This document shows, piece after piece, positions 1 to 8,431 of a DNA stretch of 64,000 nucleotides (the stretch's first letter is position 1; each line of letters starts with the position of its first letter). The position numbers and the translations under genes were made by a program. Source of the stretch: Chitinophagaceae bacterium (GTDB taxonomy: Bacteria > Bacteroidota > Bacteroidia > Chitinophagales > Chitinophagaceae); assembly GCA_016719165.1 (NCBI GenBank), contig JADKAJ010000002.1:310001-374000 (forward strand), given 5' to 3'. A model generated the notes under the pieces. The model was not told the DNA's origin and ran no database searches. It saw nothing but the letters and a program-made list of their open reading frames with translations.

Positions 1-282
1 TACTATATCGGCGATGCTGAAGTGCGCCGGTTATTATACTCCCGCTGGACATCTTTAAGAAAAATTAAACCTGACCTGCCCGTCATTAAAAACTTAATCC
101 GGGAAAATAAAACAACAGTACGGTTGATATATGGAAAACATGACCGGATTATCCTTTCATCCACAGGAGAACAATTCAAAAAAGGAATTGAAGAATATTG
201 CACTCTCACTGTTATTCACTCCGGTCACCAGGTGTTGCATGAGAAACATATTAAAGAAATTCTACCGGCTCTGATGCAATAA
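1..282 (+). CDS. alpha/beta hydrolase, C-terminal part (5' end outside window)
   Basis: The reading frame is open from base 1, so only the last 93 codons are visible; the true start lies upstream. The visible part has the two late landmarks of an alpha/beta hydrolase: an acid-bearing turn, YGKHDRII, after a beta strand (VRLIYG), and about 40 residues later GHQVLHE with the expected catalytic histidine. The nucleophile elbow would lie upstream and cannot be checked, so the substrate is unknown. A family 2 glycosyltransferase follows after 19 bp in the same direction, suggesting co-transcription. The fold assignment is fairly secure; the specific enzyme is not. Confidence 0.72.
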   Translation, partial: YYIGDAEVRRLLYSRWTSLRKIKPDLPVIKNLIRENKTTVRLIYGKHDRIILSSTGEQFKKGIEEYCTLTVIHSGHQVLHEKHIKEILPALMQ

Positions 283-301
283 TTAGCTTTGTGATATTGG
301 T

Positions 302-1417
302 ATGATCATTTTATACACCACGATACTATTATTTCTTCTTTATAGCCTGCTTATCATTTATTACTGGCAAGCCTGGAAATCGATTCCGGATTATTCGATG
401 TCATTCACTTTACAACAAACCAAAATAAGTATAATAATCGCAGCAAGAAATGAAGAAGAAAATATCGGCACTTTATTAGCAGCTCTTCAACGACAAACTT
501 ATCCGGCAGCATTCACGGAAATAATTGTAGTGGATGATCACTCCACTGATTCTACAGTAGCAATTGCCCGTCAGTTTCCCCGGATAAAAATCATACAGCT
601 AAAAGAAGATAATCTCAATTCTTACAAGAAGAAAGCCATAGAAACCGGCGTAGCCTCCGCAACCGGGGACCTGATCGTAACTACAGACGCTGATTGTTTA
701 CCGTCACCTGACTGGTTAACAACAATAGCTGCATTCAGGCAAGAAAAACAATCTGTATTTATTGCTGCACCGGTTGTGTTTACTAATGACAACTCGTTAC
801 TGCAAATTTTTCAATCCATAGATTTTTTAGTATTACAGGGTATTACGGGTGCCTCTGTTTTTAAAAATAGCCACTCCATGTGCAATGGAGCAAATCTTGC
901 CTATGAGAAAACAGCTTTTGATAAAGTAAATGGCTTTACAGGTATTGATAATATTGCATCCGGCGATGATATGCTGCTGATGCATAAAATCTGGAAGCAT
1001 TACCCGGATAGGGTTCATTATCTCAAATCAAAAGCAGCTATTGTCACCACCCAACCCATGAAAACATGGAAAACTTTTTTTAACCAGCGCATCCGTTGGG
1101 CCAGTAAAGCAAAGAATTACGATGACAAAAGGATCATTGCTGTATTGTTAGTGGTTTTTCTTTTCAATCTTTCTTTCCTGGTATTGGCAGTTGTTGGTTT
1201 CTCGTGTTATCAATATTGGCTTTACCTCGCCGGATTGTGGATTTTAAAAACAATAATAGAGCTGCCATTTGTGAGAAGCGTTGCTTCATTTTTTAACAAA
1301 CGGGCATTACTCAACTATTTCTTTTTCTTTCAACCACTTCATATACTATATACCATTGTTTCCGGTCTATTCGGGCAGATAGGAAAGTATGAATGGAAAG
1401 GAAGAAGGGTAAACTGA
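302..1417 (+). CDS. membrane-anchored family 2 glycosyltransferase
   Basis: 371 residues. An N-terminal membrane helix (about 1-24) precedes a GT-A domain that starts with KISIIIAARNEEENIG (41-56). The nucleotide-sugar motifs are VVDDHS (76-81), the metal-binding DAD (129-131), GDD (221-223) and QRIRW (262-266), the Q..RW signature of processive family 2 enzymes. Two or three hydrophobic segments follow (about 278-345). It should transfer sugar from a nucleotide donor at the inner membrane; donor and acceptor cannot be read from sequence. It sits near other envelope polysaccharide genes, although those are on the other strand. Start ATG at 302. Family call is secure, pathway unknown. Confidence 0.9.
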   Translation: MIILYTTILLFLLYSLLIIYYWQAWKSIPDYSMSFTLQQTKISIIIAARNEEENIGTLLAALQRQTYPAAFTEIIVVDDHSTDSTVAIARQFPRIKIIQLKEDNLNSYKKKAIETGVASATGDLIVTTDADCLPSPDWLTTIAAFRQEKQSVFIAAPVVFTNDNSLLQIFQSIDFLVLQGITGASVFKNSHSMCNGANLAYEKTAFDKVNGFTGIDNIASGDDMLLMHKIWKHYPDRVHYLKSKAAIVTTQPMKTWKTFFNQRIRWASKAKNYDDKRIIAVLLVVFLFNLSFLVLAVVGFSCYQYWLYLAGLWILKTIIELPFVRSVASFFNKRALLNYFFFFQPLHILYTIVSGLFGQIGKYEWKGRRVN

Positions 1418-1429
1418 TATCAATAGAAT

Positions 1430-1470
1430 AAAAAGGCATACCGCCGGGAATATTCTCCTTTACGCCTTTT
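1430..1470 (+). terminator. probable intrinsic terminator after the glycosyltransferase
   Basis: AAAAGGC (from 1431) can pair with GCCTTTT (1464-1470). A small inner inverted repeat, GGGAATATTCTCC, lies in the loop, and pyrimidine-rich sequence follows. It starts 13 bp after the glycosyltransferase stop and 32 bp before the next start. The stem is short, so this is a moderate call. Confidence 0.45.
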
Positions 1471-1501
1471 CTCTTTCAACCTCTTAGCTTAACTTCCCGG
1501 C

Positions 1502-2587
1502 ATGAGTCAATCCCAATCATTCCAGGCCGCAGCATGGCGAAGGCTGAAGAAGAACAAAGGCGCAGTCTTTGGGTTGATTGTGATTATACTGGCCGTACTG
1601 GTTGCTGTCTTCGCATATTTCATCGCCCCGGACCCATCACCGTATGCAAACCGCATCATTCTTGAAATTGGCGGAGAGAAACCAGGTTACAAACAGCCTT
1701 TTATTAAAATAAAAAAAGATAAAGATGTTGTCACTACTAGCTTCGTTACACAATTAGTTTCTGGAAAAGAAGATGTTTATTACTATGTTCCGATTGTGAA
1801 TTATGAACAAAAAGAGGACAGTATTATCGTGCAGAAATATATTGATGAAGGCGTTAATGAAAGATTAGCCTATCACAATTCCCAAACAGCTGCCTCTCCT
1901 GTTGTCACAAATAAATTTCTGGCCGGTACTGATAAATACGGTAGAGATATTCTGAGCCGTATTATCGTTGGTACAAGGGTAAGTCTGAGTGTAGGACTAA
2001 TCACTGTTATCATTTCACTGAGCATCGGTTTGATTCTCGGTTCACTGGCCGGTTTTTACCGGGGTAAAATGGATGATGTGATCATGTGGTTCATCAATGT
2101 TATCTGGAGTATACCCACACTGTTATTGGTATTTGCCATTACTTTAGCATTGGGAAAAGGTTTCTGGCAGGTATTTATTGCGGTTGGATTAACGATGTGG
2201 GTAAACGTGGCAAGATTAGTAAGAGGACAGGTACTTGGCGTAAGAGAACTGGAATACGTTGAGGCAACAAGAGCTCTTGGCTTTTCCAACTTCAGAACAA
2301 TAGTACGGCATATATGGCCCAACATCATGGGGCCAGTAATGGTAATAGCAGCCTCCAACTTTGCCTCCGCCATTGTTATTGAAGCAGGATTAAGTTTCCT
2401 GGGTGTAGGTGTGCAACCTCCTATGCCCAGCTGGGGATTGATGATAAAAGAGAACTACAATTTCATCATCACACAGAATCCAATGCTGGCCTTAGCACCG
2501 GGTTTTGCCATTATGTTGCTGGTGCTGGCCTTCAATCTATTGGGAAATGGATTAAGAGATGCACTGAACGTCCGTGGAAGGATCTGA
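1502..2587 (+). CDS. ABC transporter permease, DppC/OppC-like
   Basis: 361 residues. The cytoplasmic N terminus (AAWRRLKKNKGA) leads into a first membrane helix (about 20-42). A roughly 90-residue soluble stretch follows, longer than in E. coli DppC, before the family motif AGTDKYGRDILSRIIVGTR (141-159). The usual permease core comes next, with an EAA loop YVEATRALGFSNF that contacts the ATPase, and at least four further helices. The family imports di- or oligopeptides together with a second permease, two ATPases and a binding protein. None of these is next to it, so it is an orphan subunit here. Its 3' end overlaps the convergent O-antigen-ligase-like gene by 36 bp. Confidence 0.88.
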   Translation: MSQSQSFQAAAWRRLKKNKGAVFGLIVIILAVLVAVFAYFIAPDPSPYANRIILEIGGEKPGYKQPFIKIKKDKDVVTTSFVTQLVSGKEDVYYYVPIVNYEQKEDSIIVQKYIDEGVNERLAYHNSQTAASPVVTNKFLAGTDKYGRDILSRIIVGTRVSLSVGLITVIISLSIGLILGSLAGFYRGKMDDVIMWFINVIWSIPTLLLVFAITLALGKGFWQVFIAVGLTMWVNVARLVRGQVLGVRELEYVEATRALGFSNFRTIVRHIWPNIMGPVMVIAASNFASAIVIEAGLSFLGVGVQPPMPSWGLMIKENYNFIITQNPMLALAPGFAIMLLVLAFNLLGNGLRDALNVRGRI

Positions 2588-4033
2588 CCTTTCATCGGTT
2601 TGCACTATAGATGTACCTGATCCTGCATTTATATCTATAATAATTAATAGAGAAAGACATAAAAAGAAAAGGCTACCAATTTTATCCGTCTCGATCAGAT
2701 CGCTTAAGAAATTCACAACAATAAGCATGGTAAGTATTATGCCGATAGTAATTGCAGTTGTCCTGTAAAATATATCCTGTACCCGGTGATATAATTTTTG
2801 GGCATAATACAGCATACCACCCAAAAGAATAATAAAGAGAAGCAATCCCGGAACTCCCTGTTCAATGACTGTCAGTAAAAAGTAATTGTGAACGGTAGAA
2901 TGTTCCTTGTTATTGCTGACCCATGTTTTAAAAGCCGGAACTGCATAGGGCTTATAATTATCATAAAAGGTATTCGGACCATAGCCGGTCAGCCAACTAT
3001 CTTTTATCATCCTGACACCGGCGATCCAGCGATAAAACCTTTCGGCAGTTGAAACATCCCTGAGTTTATATGTAGCTATAAGGTGTTCCTTAAATTCTTT
3101 ATGAAAGATTGTTGTCTGGTAATCATGAGCATAGTGCAGGTAGCGGTCATTACTTTTTAACCAAAACACTGCAGCTATAGTTACAATAATGAATGATATA
3201 TAGGCGACCACCAATAACTTTTTCTTTATGAGCCAGTACGAAAGAATACCAATCATGAGTGCCAGCCAGGCACCCCGGGCATATGAAAAAAATAAAGCAA
3301 CCAACGCAATAACAATAACAACTCCAAGCACCCACTTTAAGTTTCCCCGCTCTGCCAACTTCCGGCACGCAAATAATACCGGCACCATACATACCAGCAT
3401 GGCAGAATAATTAACATGATTACGAAAAAAAGGAGCAACAGCGTCATTTATAGTTGCAAAACTTAATCCGCTATTGGCATGCCTTATAAGAGCAGTCGCT
3501 GCAATGAATAACATTGAACCAGCAACCAACTGTGCTGCAATTTTTATTGATTTTTTAGTACTGAAAACCAGCAGGGGCGCCAGCACAAAAGCACTGATAT
3601 ACCAGGTTTTCGCCAGAAGAAATTTTGTTGAAACAAGCAAATTCGTAGAGAATAATACTGCTATCATCTGCCACACAAATGCTGCATACAATAACAATAG
3701 CAATGGATGACAGCGCATTTTCTTCGAAACAACTCCTGGCGAAAATAGCCAGTATGCAAGGAATAAACAGGAAGTTAGCAACATTAAGAACTCATCGGGT
3801 ATATCTGTGCCGAGTGTTGAAGAAAAATTATACTCAAAAGAAAGCGGTAACGTCAATAATAACAGAAAGAAAATAGTATTCCGATTCTCCCATCCGGCAT
3901 AAAAAAGTATAGTGGCAAAAGGAATAACAATAAATAAATATTGATCCAAAAATGCTGATACAGCAATGGCAAGTACAAAGAACCCTGCAAAAAAGGCAAA
4001 CAAAGCCTTGCTTTTTTTAGCAACAGTATTCAC
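2552..4033 (-). CDS. O-antigen ligase / polymerase-like membrane protein
   Basis: 493 residues with about 11-12 hydrophobic segments and a large periplasmic-type loop rich in aromatic and charged residues. That loop (RFYRWIAGVRMIKDSWLTGY, then GPNTF and EHSTVHNYFLLTVIEQGVPG) matches the Wzy_C pattern of O-antigen ligases and polymerases. Such proteins move or polymerise lipid-linked glycans on the periplasmic face. The start is GTG at 4033, overlapping the TGA of the upstream gene by 4 bp (GTGA), which indicates translational coupling. The flippase and chain-length-like genes just upstream complete a small polysaccharide export set. Ligase versus polymerase cannot be decided. Confidence 0.85.
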   Translation of the reverse strand: MNTVAKKSKALFAFFAGFFVLAIAVSAFLDQYLFIVIPFATILFYAGWENRNTIFFLLLLTLPLSFEYNFSSTLGTDIPDEFLMLLTSCLFLAYWLFSPGVVSKKMRCHPLLLLLYAAFVWQMIAVLFSTNLLVSTKFLLAKTWYISAFVLAPLLVFSTKKSIKIAAQLVAGSMLFIAATALIRHANSGLSFATINDAVAPFFRNHVNYSAMLVCMVPVLFACRKLAERGNLKWVLGVVIVIALVALFFSYARGAWLALMIGILSYWLIKKKLLVVAYISFIIVTIAAVFWLKSNDRYLHYAHDYQTTIFHKEFKEHLIATYKLRDVSTAERFYRWIAGVRMIKDSWLTGYGPNTFYDNYKPYAVPAFKTWVSNNKEHSTVHNYFLLTVIEQGVPGLLLFIILLGGMLYYAQKLYHRVQDIFYRTTAITIGIILTMLIVVNFLSDLIETDKIGSLFFLCLSLLIIIDINAGSGTSIVQTDERSDPSTDVQCIS

Positions 4034-4842
4034 TGGCGGGTATTTTTTCTTCGCTCCAGAATCAGGGCCAGAAATAACCCGAATAAAAAGCTTAGCACTG
4101 CTGTAGCAATTAGGATCTGCATTCGTTTAGGCCTGTCAGGCCAGTCTGATCCTTTTGCTCTTTCCACGGGTATGATCACCGGCGGTTTGCTATCAACCAT
4201 CAGCTGGAATTCCCCAATCAGTTTCTCGTATTCCATTAACTTATTCTGCAGTACCATTTTGTTCTCCGGTATAGTACCTGAAATACTATCCAGCTGTTGC
4301 TGTATTTTTTCTTTCCCGGACAATAACCCCCTGAGCGTCGCTTCATTACCCGCACTTTGAAGGTGCTGGTGAATTGAATGCAATTGATCCATGATAGCAT
4401 TAGCTAATTGAGGGGAAAGATTTTTATCCGTATCCCATACTTTCACTTTCAGCTCCCCATATTCACTCTTCATAACTTTGGTATTCTTCTTAAGTATTGA
4501 AGCGGCTTTATTAATAGCTGCATCCCCTTTTTCATTCATCTTATAATGGTCATAAAGGTTATACTGCTGTGCAACCGTCAAATAAACGGTATCGAGATTA
4601 CCTGTACCAACAATCAAATCCAGATCGTCAGGAGTACCTAGTGTGGAATAAAGTTGCTGAACATTTTCATTAAATATTTTCGATCTGTCCGATGAGTAAG
4701 AGCTGGCCGGAACAGCAGTAACAACAGATACATATTGAAGTGGCTTTGAAAATACAATAATACTCACTGCAAGTAATGACACAATCACTACAGCAAGTAT
4801 TTGCTTCCACCATTTTTTTATCAGTTCGGTAATATCAGGCAT
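4030..4842 (-). CDS. chain-length-determinant-like (Wzz-type) membrane protein
   Basis: 270 residues with the layout of a polysaccharide co-polymerase. A cytoplasmic N terminus is followed by a first membrane helix (about 13-32), a roughly 200-residue periplasmic region that is helical and Gln/Lys-rich (for example QQLDSISGTIPENKMVLQNK), and a second helix near the C terminus (about 241-262) ending in ERRKNTRQ. A Pro-rich segment (WPDRPKR) precedes the last helix, as in Wzz proteins. It lies between the flippase (14 bp away) and the ligase-like gene (4 bp overlap), so a role in glycan chain length is likely. Sequence similarity to classical Wzz is weak; the call rests on topology and context. 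Confidence 0.68.
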   Translation of the reverse strand: MPDITELIKKWWKQILAVVIVSLLAVSIIVFSKPLQYVSVVTAVPASSYSSDRSKIFNENVQQLYSTLGTPDDLDLIVGTGNLDTVYLTVAQQYNLYDHYKMNEKGDAAINKAASILKKNTKVMKSEYGELKVKVWDTDKNLSPQLANAIMDQLHSIHQHLQSAGNEATLRGLLSGKEKIQQQLDSISGTIPENKMVLQNKLMEYEKLIGEFQLMVDSKPPVIIPVERAKGSDWPDRPKRMQILIATAVLSFLFGLFLALILERRKNTRQ

Positions 4843-4856
4843 TGAAAGTTATTTTT

Positions 4857-6320
4857 TTAATTATTAGTTGTTTGTTTTAAGAATGTCTTCCATTTATGAA
4901 TGTCTGACAGTTTTAAAATGATGGAAGCAGTAATACTGATTACAAATAATCCAGCCAATAGCCACCACTTATTTAAAATATATTTATTCCCGGAATAAAG
5001 GAACCCGAACATCAGCACACCCATAAAAATATACATTAACAGGGACCGGTAGTGAATATTAATACCTAGTTTTTGCCGGGTATATAACATAGTGCCAATG
5101 CCACAAAATCCCTGGCTTACCAATGCAGCAAAACAGCTTCCCCTGGCACCAAGGTCTGGTATGAGCAGAAGATTTAAAAGAACATTCGTAACAACCGATG
5201 CCAGTACTATATAGCAAAAGGGAACTATATGACCTGTAGCGGTCAATACAGTTCCATAAACCTGAACTAACGAATAAGCAATTAATACTGGCAGGCACCA
5301 TTGCAAGACTTCAATTGCTTCAGCATCCTGGTCATGATACAAAATTTCCTGTAGCCAGGGAGAAAGTATAGTTGCTATAACTGCTATCATTAAGGAAAAT
5401 ACCAGGAGCAGGTGGCGGCTGTTCAGTATAGCTTCACTCATGTCCTTTTTAAGGCTATATTGCCTGGCGATAAATGGCAACAGAAATGAAGCTGTTAAAT
5501 ACCCAGGCATATTTGCCGCATCCAATAAACGGTAAGCCCCCGCATAAATACCTGTTTCATACGCACCATTGCCGTGCAGTCTTTCCAGTAAAAATCCATC
5601 AAGCCGGTAATGAGCAGACATAAGTAAGACAATTAGTCCGAAAGGAAGAGCTGATTTGAAGATCCGTTTATTGAAAAGTGGAGATGACGGTAATGAAAAT
5701 ATAAATCCCTTTCTCAACAAAACAACTATTGAAATCAGCAATACAATGGCAGAGCAACCGATCTGGATAAGCAGAAACAGGTTTATGTCAATTGTTCCCG
5801 TTACAGACGGAAATAAAAGGAAACTACCACAAACTATTATCATCAGGATCTTATCTAGTACAGACAACCATGCATCTGTTCTGAACCATTGTTGTGCAGT
5901 TATAATACTTCTGAAAAATAGAAAAAGTGATGTCAGTACCTGTATGACCACTACACTCCAGAAAATATCCCATTGCCCGATACCTGATATAAAAGCGGCA
6001 AAAAAGACCACCACTACGTATAATATAACCAGCAGTAGCTTGATGGCCACAAAACTTCCGGCAATATTGCTATGACTTTCTTTAGCCGCGGCTAATTCCA
6101 GGTTAATAAAAGCCGAAAGGCCCCAATCAAGCAGAAAATTAAAAACAATAGAAAATCCGAGTAATGAAAAATATAATCCATAAACTTCTGTACCTGTAAT
6201 ATTCTGTACGGACCTGTCGATACCAAAAATCCATACAGGTTTGATGATTATATTAAGAATAATCAGCAGCCCAAGTGAGGAATAAAATCGGGGTGTTTCT
6301 TTCATTAACATGATATTCAT
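4857..6320 (-). CDS. polysaccharide flippase (Wzx/MATE-like)
   Basis: 487 residues, almost entirely hydrophobic, with about 12-14 membrane helices and short loops. It has the features of polysaccharide transport proteins: an early GTEVYGLYFSLLGFSIVFNF stretch, and a central GIYAGAYRLLDAANMPGYLT segment like the helix-7 region of Wzx proteins. It should move lipid-linked sugars across the inner membrane for the downstream ligase/polymerase. Start ATG at 6320; further in-frame ATGs lie 9 and 15 bp in. It is first of a three-gene minus-strand operon, with an Lrp-type regulator 27 bp upstream in the same direction. Confidence 0.88.
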   Translation of the reverse strand: MNIMLMKETPRFYSSLGLLIILNIIIKPVWIFGIDRSVQNITGTEVYGLYFSLLGFSIVFNFLLDWGLSAFINLELAAAKESHSNIAGSFVAIKLLLVILYVVVVFFAAFISGIGQWDIFWSVVVIQVLTSLFLFFRSIITAQQWFRTDAWLSVLDKILMIIVCGSFLLFPSVTGTIDINLFLLIQIGCSAIVLLISIVVLLRKGFIFSLPSSPLFNKRIFKSALPFGLIVLLMSAHYRLDGFLLERLHGNGAYETGIYAGAYRLLDAANMPGYLTASFLLPFIARQYSLKKDMSEAILNSRHLLLVFSLMIAVIATILSPWLQEILYHDQDAEAIEVLQWCLPVLIAYSLVQVYGTVLTATGHIVPFCYIVLASVVTNVLLNLLLIPDLGARGSCFAALVSQGFCGIGTMLYTRQKLGINIHYRSLLMYIFMGVLMFGFLYSGNKYILNKWWLLAGLFVISITASIILKLSDIHKWKTFLKQTTNN

Positions 6321-6323
6321 GAT

Positions 6324-6330
6324 CCTCCTT
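6324..6330 (-). promoter_or_regulatory. strong Shine-Dalgarno sequence for the flippase gene
   Basis: AAGGAGG read on the minus strand, directly upstream of the flippase start. Its spacing is 3 nt to the first ATG and 12 nt to the ATG of MLMKE. Nearly all other genes in the window lack such a sequence, so this site stands out and leaves the exact start (6320 or 6311) open. Confidence 0.5.
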
Positions 6331-6347
6331 AAGTAGGAACATGCAGG

Positions 6348-6812
6348 TTACATCACTTTTACATTCCGGCTGAAACTTTCCTCCAGCGAAATAAATGTTT
6401 CTGTTCGTTCAATACCTTTTATCTTTTGTAACTGGTCGTGCAAAACATACCTCAATTGAGTAATATCCTTACATACTATCTCTGCAAACATGCTATAGTT
6501 ACCTGTTGTATAATTTAACCGAACAATTTCCGGGATCTTTTGCAGGTCTTTGGCGACAGTATCATACAGTGAACTTTCCTTCAGGTATATCCCGATAAAT
6601 GCAATGACATCATAGCCCAGTTGCTTAAGGTCTGCTTTCAGCCTTGTACCTTTAACCACCCCGGCTTCCTGAAGTTTTTTGATACGAACATGAATGGTAC
6701 CACCCGATACAAATAATTTTTTACCCAGATCAGCGTAAGAGATTTCCGCATTCTCCATCATATGATGTATGATCTGCAGGTCCAGTTTGTCGAGATTTAA
6801 TTTTGAAGCCAT
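6348..6812 (-). CDS. Lrp/AsnC family transcriptional regulator
   Basis: 154 residues from the ATG at 6812; a TTG four codons upstream was rejected. The N-terminal winged helix-turn-helix has the family pattern: LNLDKLDLQIIHHMMENAEI, then SYADLGKKLFVSGGTIHVR and KKLQEAGVVKG. The C-terminal half (about 65-150) is a RAM-type effector and oligomerisation domain (GYDVIAFIGIYLKESSLYDT, IPEIVRLNYTTGNYSMFAEI). Members sense amino acids or related small molecules. It lies just upstream of the polysaccharide genes in the same direction, but whether it controls them is unknown. Downstream of its start region, toward the RNA gene, the DNA is very AT-rich. Confidence 0.93.
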   Translation of the reverse strand: MASKLNLDKLDLQIIHHMMENAEISYADLGKKLFVSGGTIHVRIKKLQEAGVVKGTRLKADLKQLGYDVIAFIGIYLKESSLYDTVAKDLQKIPEIVRLNYTTGNYSMFAEIVCKDITQLRYVLHDQLQKIKGIERTETFISLEESFSRNVKVM

Positions 6813-6895
6813 TTTATATACCAATTTTTGAATTTATCAATCAATCAGGCAAATATTTAAATATTTTCTATACTTTCAAAATATTTATTAGATAA

Positions 6896-6928
6896 TTTGG
6901 AATGAATTGGGTTACTGACCTATATTTG
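6896..6928 (+). promoter_or_regulatory. Bacteroidota-type promoter for the tRNA-like RNA
   Basis: A TTTG element (6896-6899) and a perfect TAnnTTTG box (TATATTTG, 6921-6928) are separated by 21 bp. That matches the known -33/-7 arrangement used by the Bacteroidota primary sigma factor. The predicted transcript would begin near 6934-6936, about 20 nt before the acceptor-like stem of the RNA. Confidence 0.72.
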
Positions 6929-6953
6929 TTCCATCAAGCTCTTATAATAATAC

Positions 6954-7132
6954 TGTGGGGTGATGAAATTGCGAAAGCATGGCAGACATGCCCTCTTGTC
7001 TCGGGGGTGGGGAAAACAGGATAAATATAGCATAGAGCCGTTTTGGTAGCAATACCGGAACGACCAGGGTCGACCACTGAACTTTGTGCTACAACTAACT
7101 GCCCCGTGGAGGTTCGATCCCTCCCCCTACAG
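6954..7132 (+). ncRNA. tRNA-like structured RNA with a very long branched insert
   Basis: TGTGGGG (6954-6960) pairs with CCCTACA (7125-7131) as a 7-bp acceptor stem with one G-U. Just inside the 3' strand is a textbook T-arm: GGAGG (7108-7112), loop TTCGATC, CCTCC (7120-7124). The 5' part resembles a Leu-type D region (TGATGAAATTG... GGCAGACATG) enlarged by about 10 nt. An anticodon-like arm follows, CCCTC-TTGTCTC-GGGGG (6991-7007), with GTC at the anticodon position. Where a variable arm is expected there is about 95 nt: GGGG/CCCC (7009-7012/7102-7105), CAG/CTG, a 10-bp stem (7028-7037/7082-7091) and a 10-bp GCAA-capped hairpin (7039-7062). No CCA is encoded. Promoter and terminator flank it. 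It could be an aberrant class II tRNA or a tRNA-derived regulatory RNA; no tmRNA tag or group I intron core was seen. Confidence 0.6.
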
Positions 7133-7152
7133 CACTTTTTTCATGCGATTTT

Positions 7153-7188
7153 AGCCTTTGCATTTTTTGCAAAGGCTTTTTTATTTTT
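7153..7188 (+). terminator. intrinsic terminator of the tRNA-like RNA
   Basis: AGCCTTTGC (7153-7161) pairs perfectly with GCAAAGGCT (7169-7177) around a T-rich loop and is followed by a run of T (7177-7188 with one A). It lies 20 bp after the RNA's 3' end and ends before the next gene. Confidence 0.85.
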
Positions 7189-7244
7189 GTACTGCCTCAC
7201 TATAATATTTACCATTAATCCTTTTTTTCTTTTAATAACTTCTT

Positions 7245-8396
7245 ATGAATTTACAAATCACGGCATGGATGTTTATCCTTGTTTTAGTAGCAGGCTGCTC
7301 CTCCTCTAATAAAATAGATAAAAGATATACCGCAGATGACAAAACCGTTTTTGACCTGATGGACAGGTTAAAGAAAAATGCCAATGATGCAGAAGCCGCA
7401 AAATTGTTACCCGATGCTTACCTGCAGGCAGCCGAAACCCGAAAAAATATCAACAAGGACACTTACAACAATATGAATGAAGGTGACCGGTGGATTGAAA
7501 TCGCCAAACAACTGGAGGTAGCTGAAAAAATGTATACTGAAATAAGCAGCAGCCCCGTGCTGAGTAAAATAATTCCCGATCCATGGAACCCCGGCGAAAA
7601 AATCCGGGATGCCAAATTGAAAGCCGCTGCAGAATATTACAACCAGGGGCTGGCGTTTTTAAACTATAACAACCGTCCTTATGCACAAAAGGCATACGAC
7701 ATGTTTGTAAAAGCCAATAATGCATATCCCAATTATAAAGAGGTAAGATCATTACTGGAGCAGGCAAAAGAACTGGCTACTATTAAAGTGGTGGTCCGGC
7801 CTGTCAATTACTACAATTTTGGCTGGAATTATTGGGGCTTTGACCGTGACTACCTTCAATATAAAATGGTGCAGGACCTCAATAGTTCTTCCTCGTATCA
7901 GCATGTACGTTTTTATACGGACAGAGATGCTGATGCACGACGTATCCGGGCCGACCGGATTGTAGAACTAAACTTCAATGACTTGTATATTAGTCCTGTC
8001 TACCGGGATGAATATACTATACCCCGCTCAAAAAAAATTCAAACGGGACAAACCAAATCAAACCCGCCTCAGCCCATTTATGAAACCGTGTATGCCACTG
8101 TTTATGTAACAAGACAGGTATTGCAAAGCAGGGCTTCTCTCGAATGCCGTATTTATGACTGGGCCACCGGCCGCAATTATTTATCAGACCGTTTCCCCGA
8201 CAACTATACCTGGAGAGAAGAAAGAGCAAGATATAGTGGTGACAGCCGTGCTCTTGAACCTTCCGATTGGGCACTTATCAATAATAATTCCGGATTTAAT
8301 GCACCGGTACGCAACCAGATTGCCGAACGCCTTATTAATAATTGTTACAACCAGCTTTTAAGCCGTATCAGAAGTGGTGTTACGTTTGGAGATTAA
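7245..8396 (+). CDS. lipoprotein of unknown function
   Basis: 383 residues. The N terminus is a lipoprotein signal with lipobox LVAGC (Cys 18) followed by SSSNKIDKRY, so it should be anchored to the outer or inner membrane. The first half is helical with TPR-like wording: AEAAKLLPDAYLQAAETRKN, AKQLEVAEKMYTE, and AAAEYYNQGLAFLNYNNRPY followed by AQKAYDMF. It may be a short helical-repeat domain (about 45-190). The second half (about 195-383) is mixed alpha/beta with many Tyr and Arg and no motif I recognise. Start ATG 7245. The DUF3078 gene follows 35 bp later and may be co-transcribed. Function unknown. Confidence 0.85.
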   Translation: MNLQITAWMFILVLVAGCSSSNKIDKRYTADDKTVFDLMDRLKKNANDAEAAKLLPDAYLQAAETRKNINKDTYNNMNEGDRWIEIAKQLEVAEKMYTEISSSPVLSKIIPDPWNPGEKIRDAKLKAAAEYYNQGLAFLNYNNRPYAQKAYDMFVKANNAYPNYKEVRSLLEQAKELATIKVVVRPVNYYNFGWNYWGFDRDYLQYKMVQDLNSSSSYQHVRFYTDRDADARRIRADRIVELNFNDLYISPVYRDEYTIPRSKKIQTGQTKSNPPQPIYETVYATVYVTRQVLQSRASLECRIYDWATGRNYLSDRFPDNYTWREERARYSGDSRALEPSDWALINNNSGFNAPVRNQIAERLINNCYNQLLSRIRSGVTFGD

Positions 8397-8431
8397 TCTT
8401 TACTAAATACAGTACAAATCAAAACAACTTT

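Noticed and set aside
6954..7132. tmRNA (ssrA) or a tRNA interrupted by a group I intron
   Set aside because: It is only about 180 nt, has no resume codon or tag reading frame ending in Ala-Ala, its 5' end does not match the conserved tmRNA start, and none of the group I core elements could be found in the insert.
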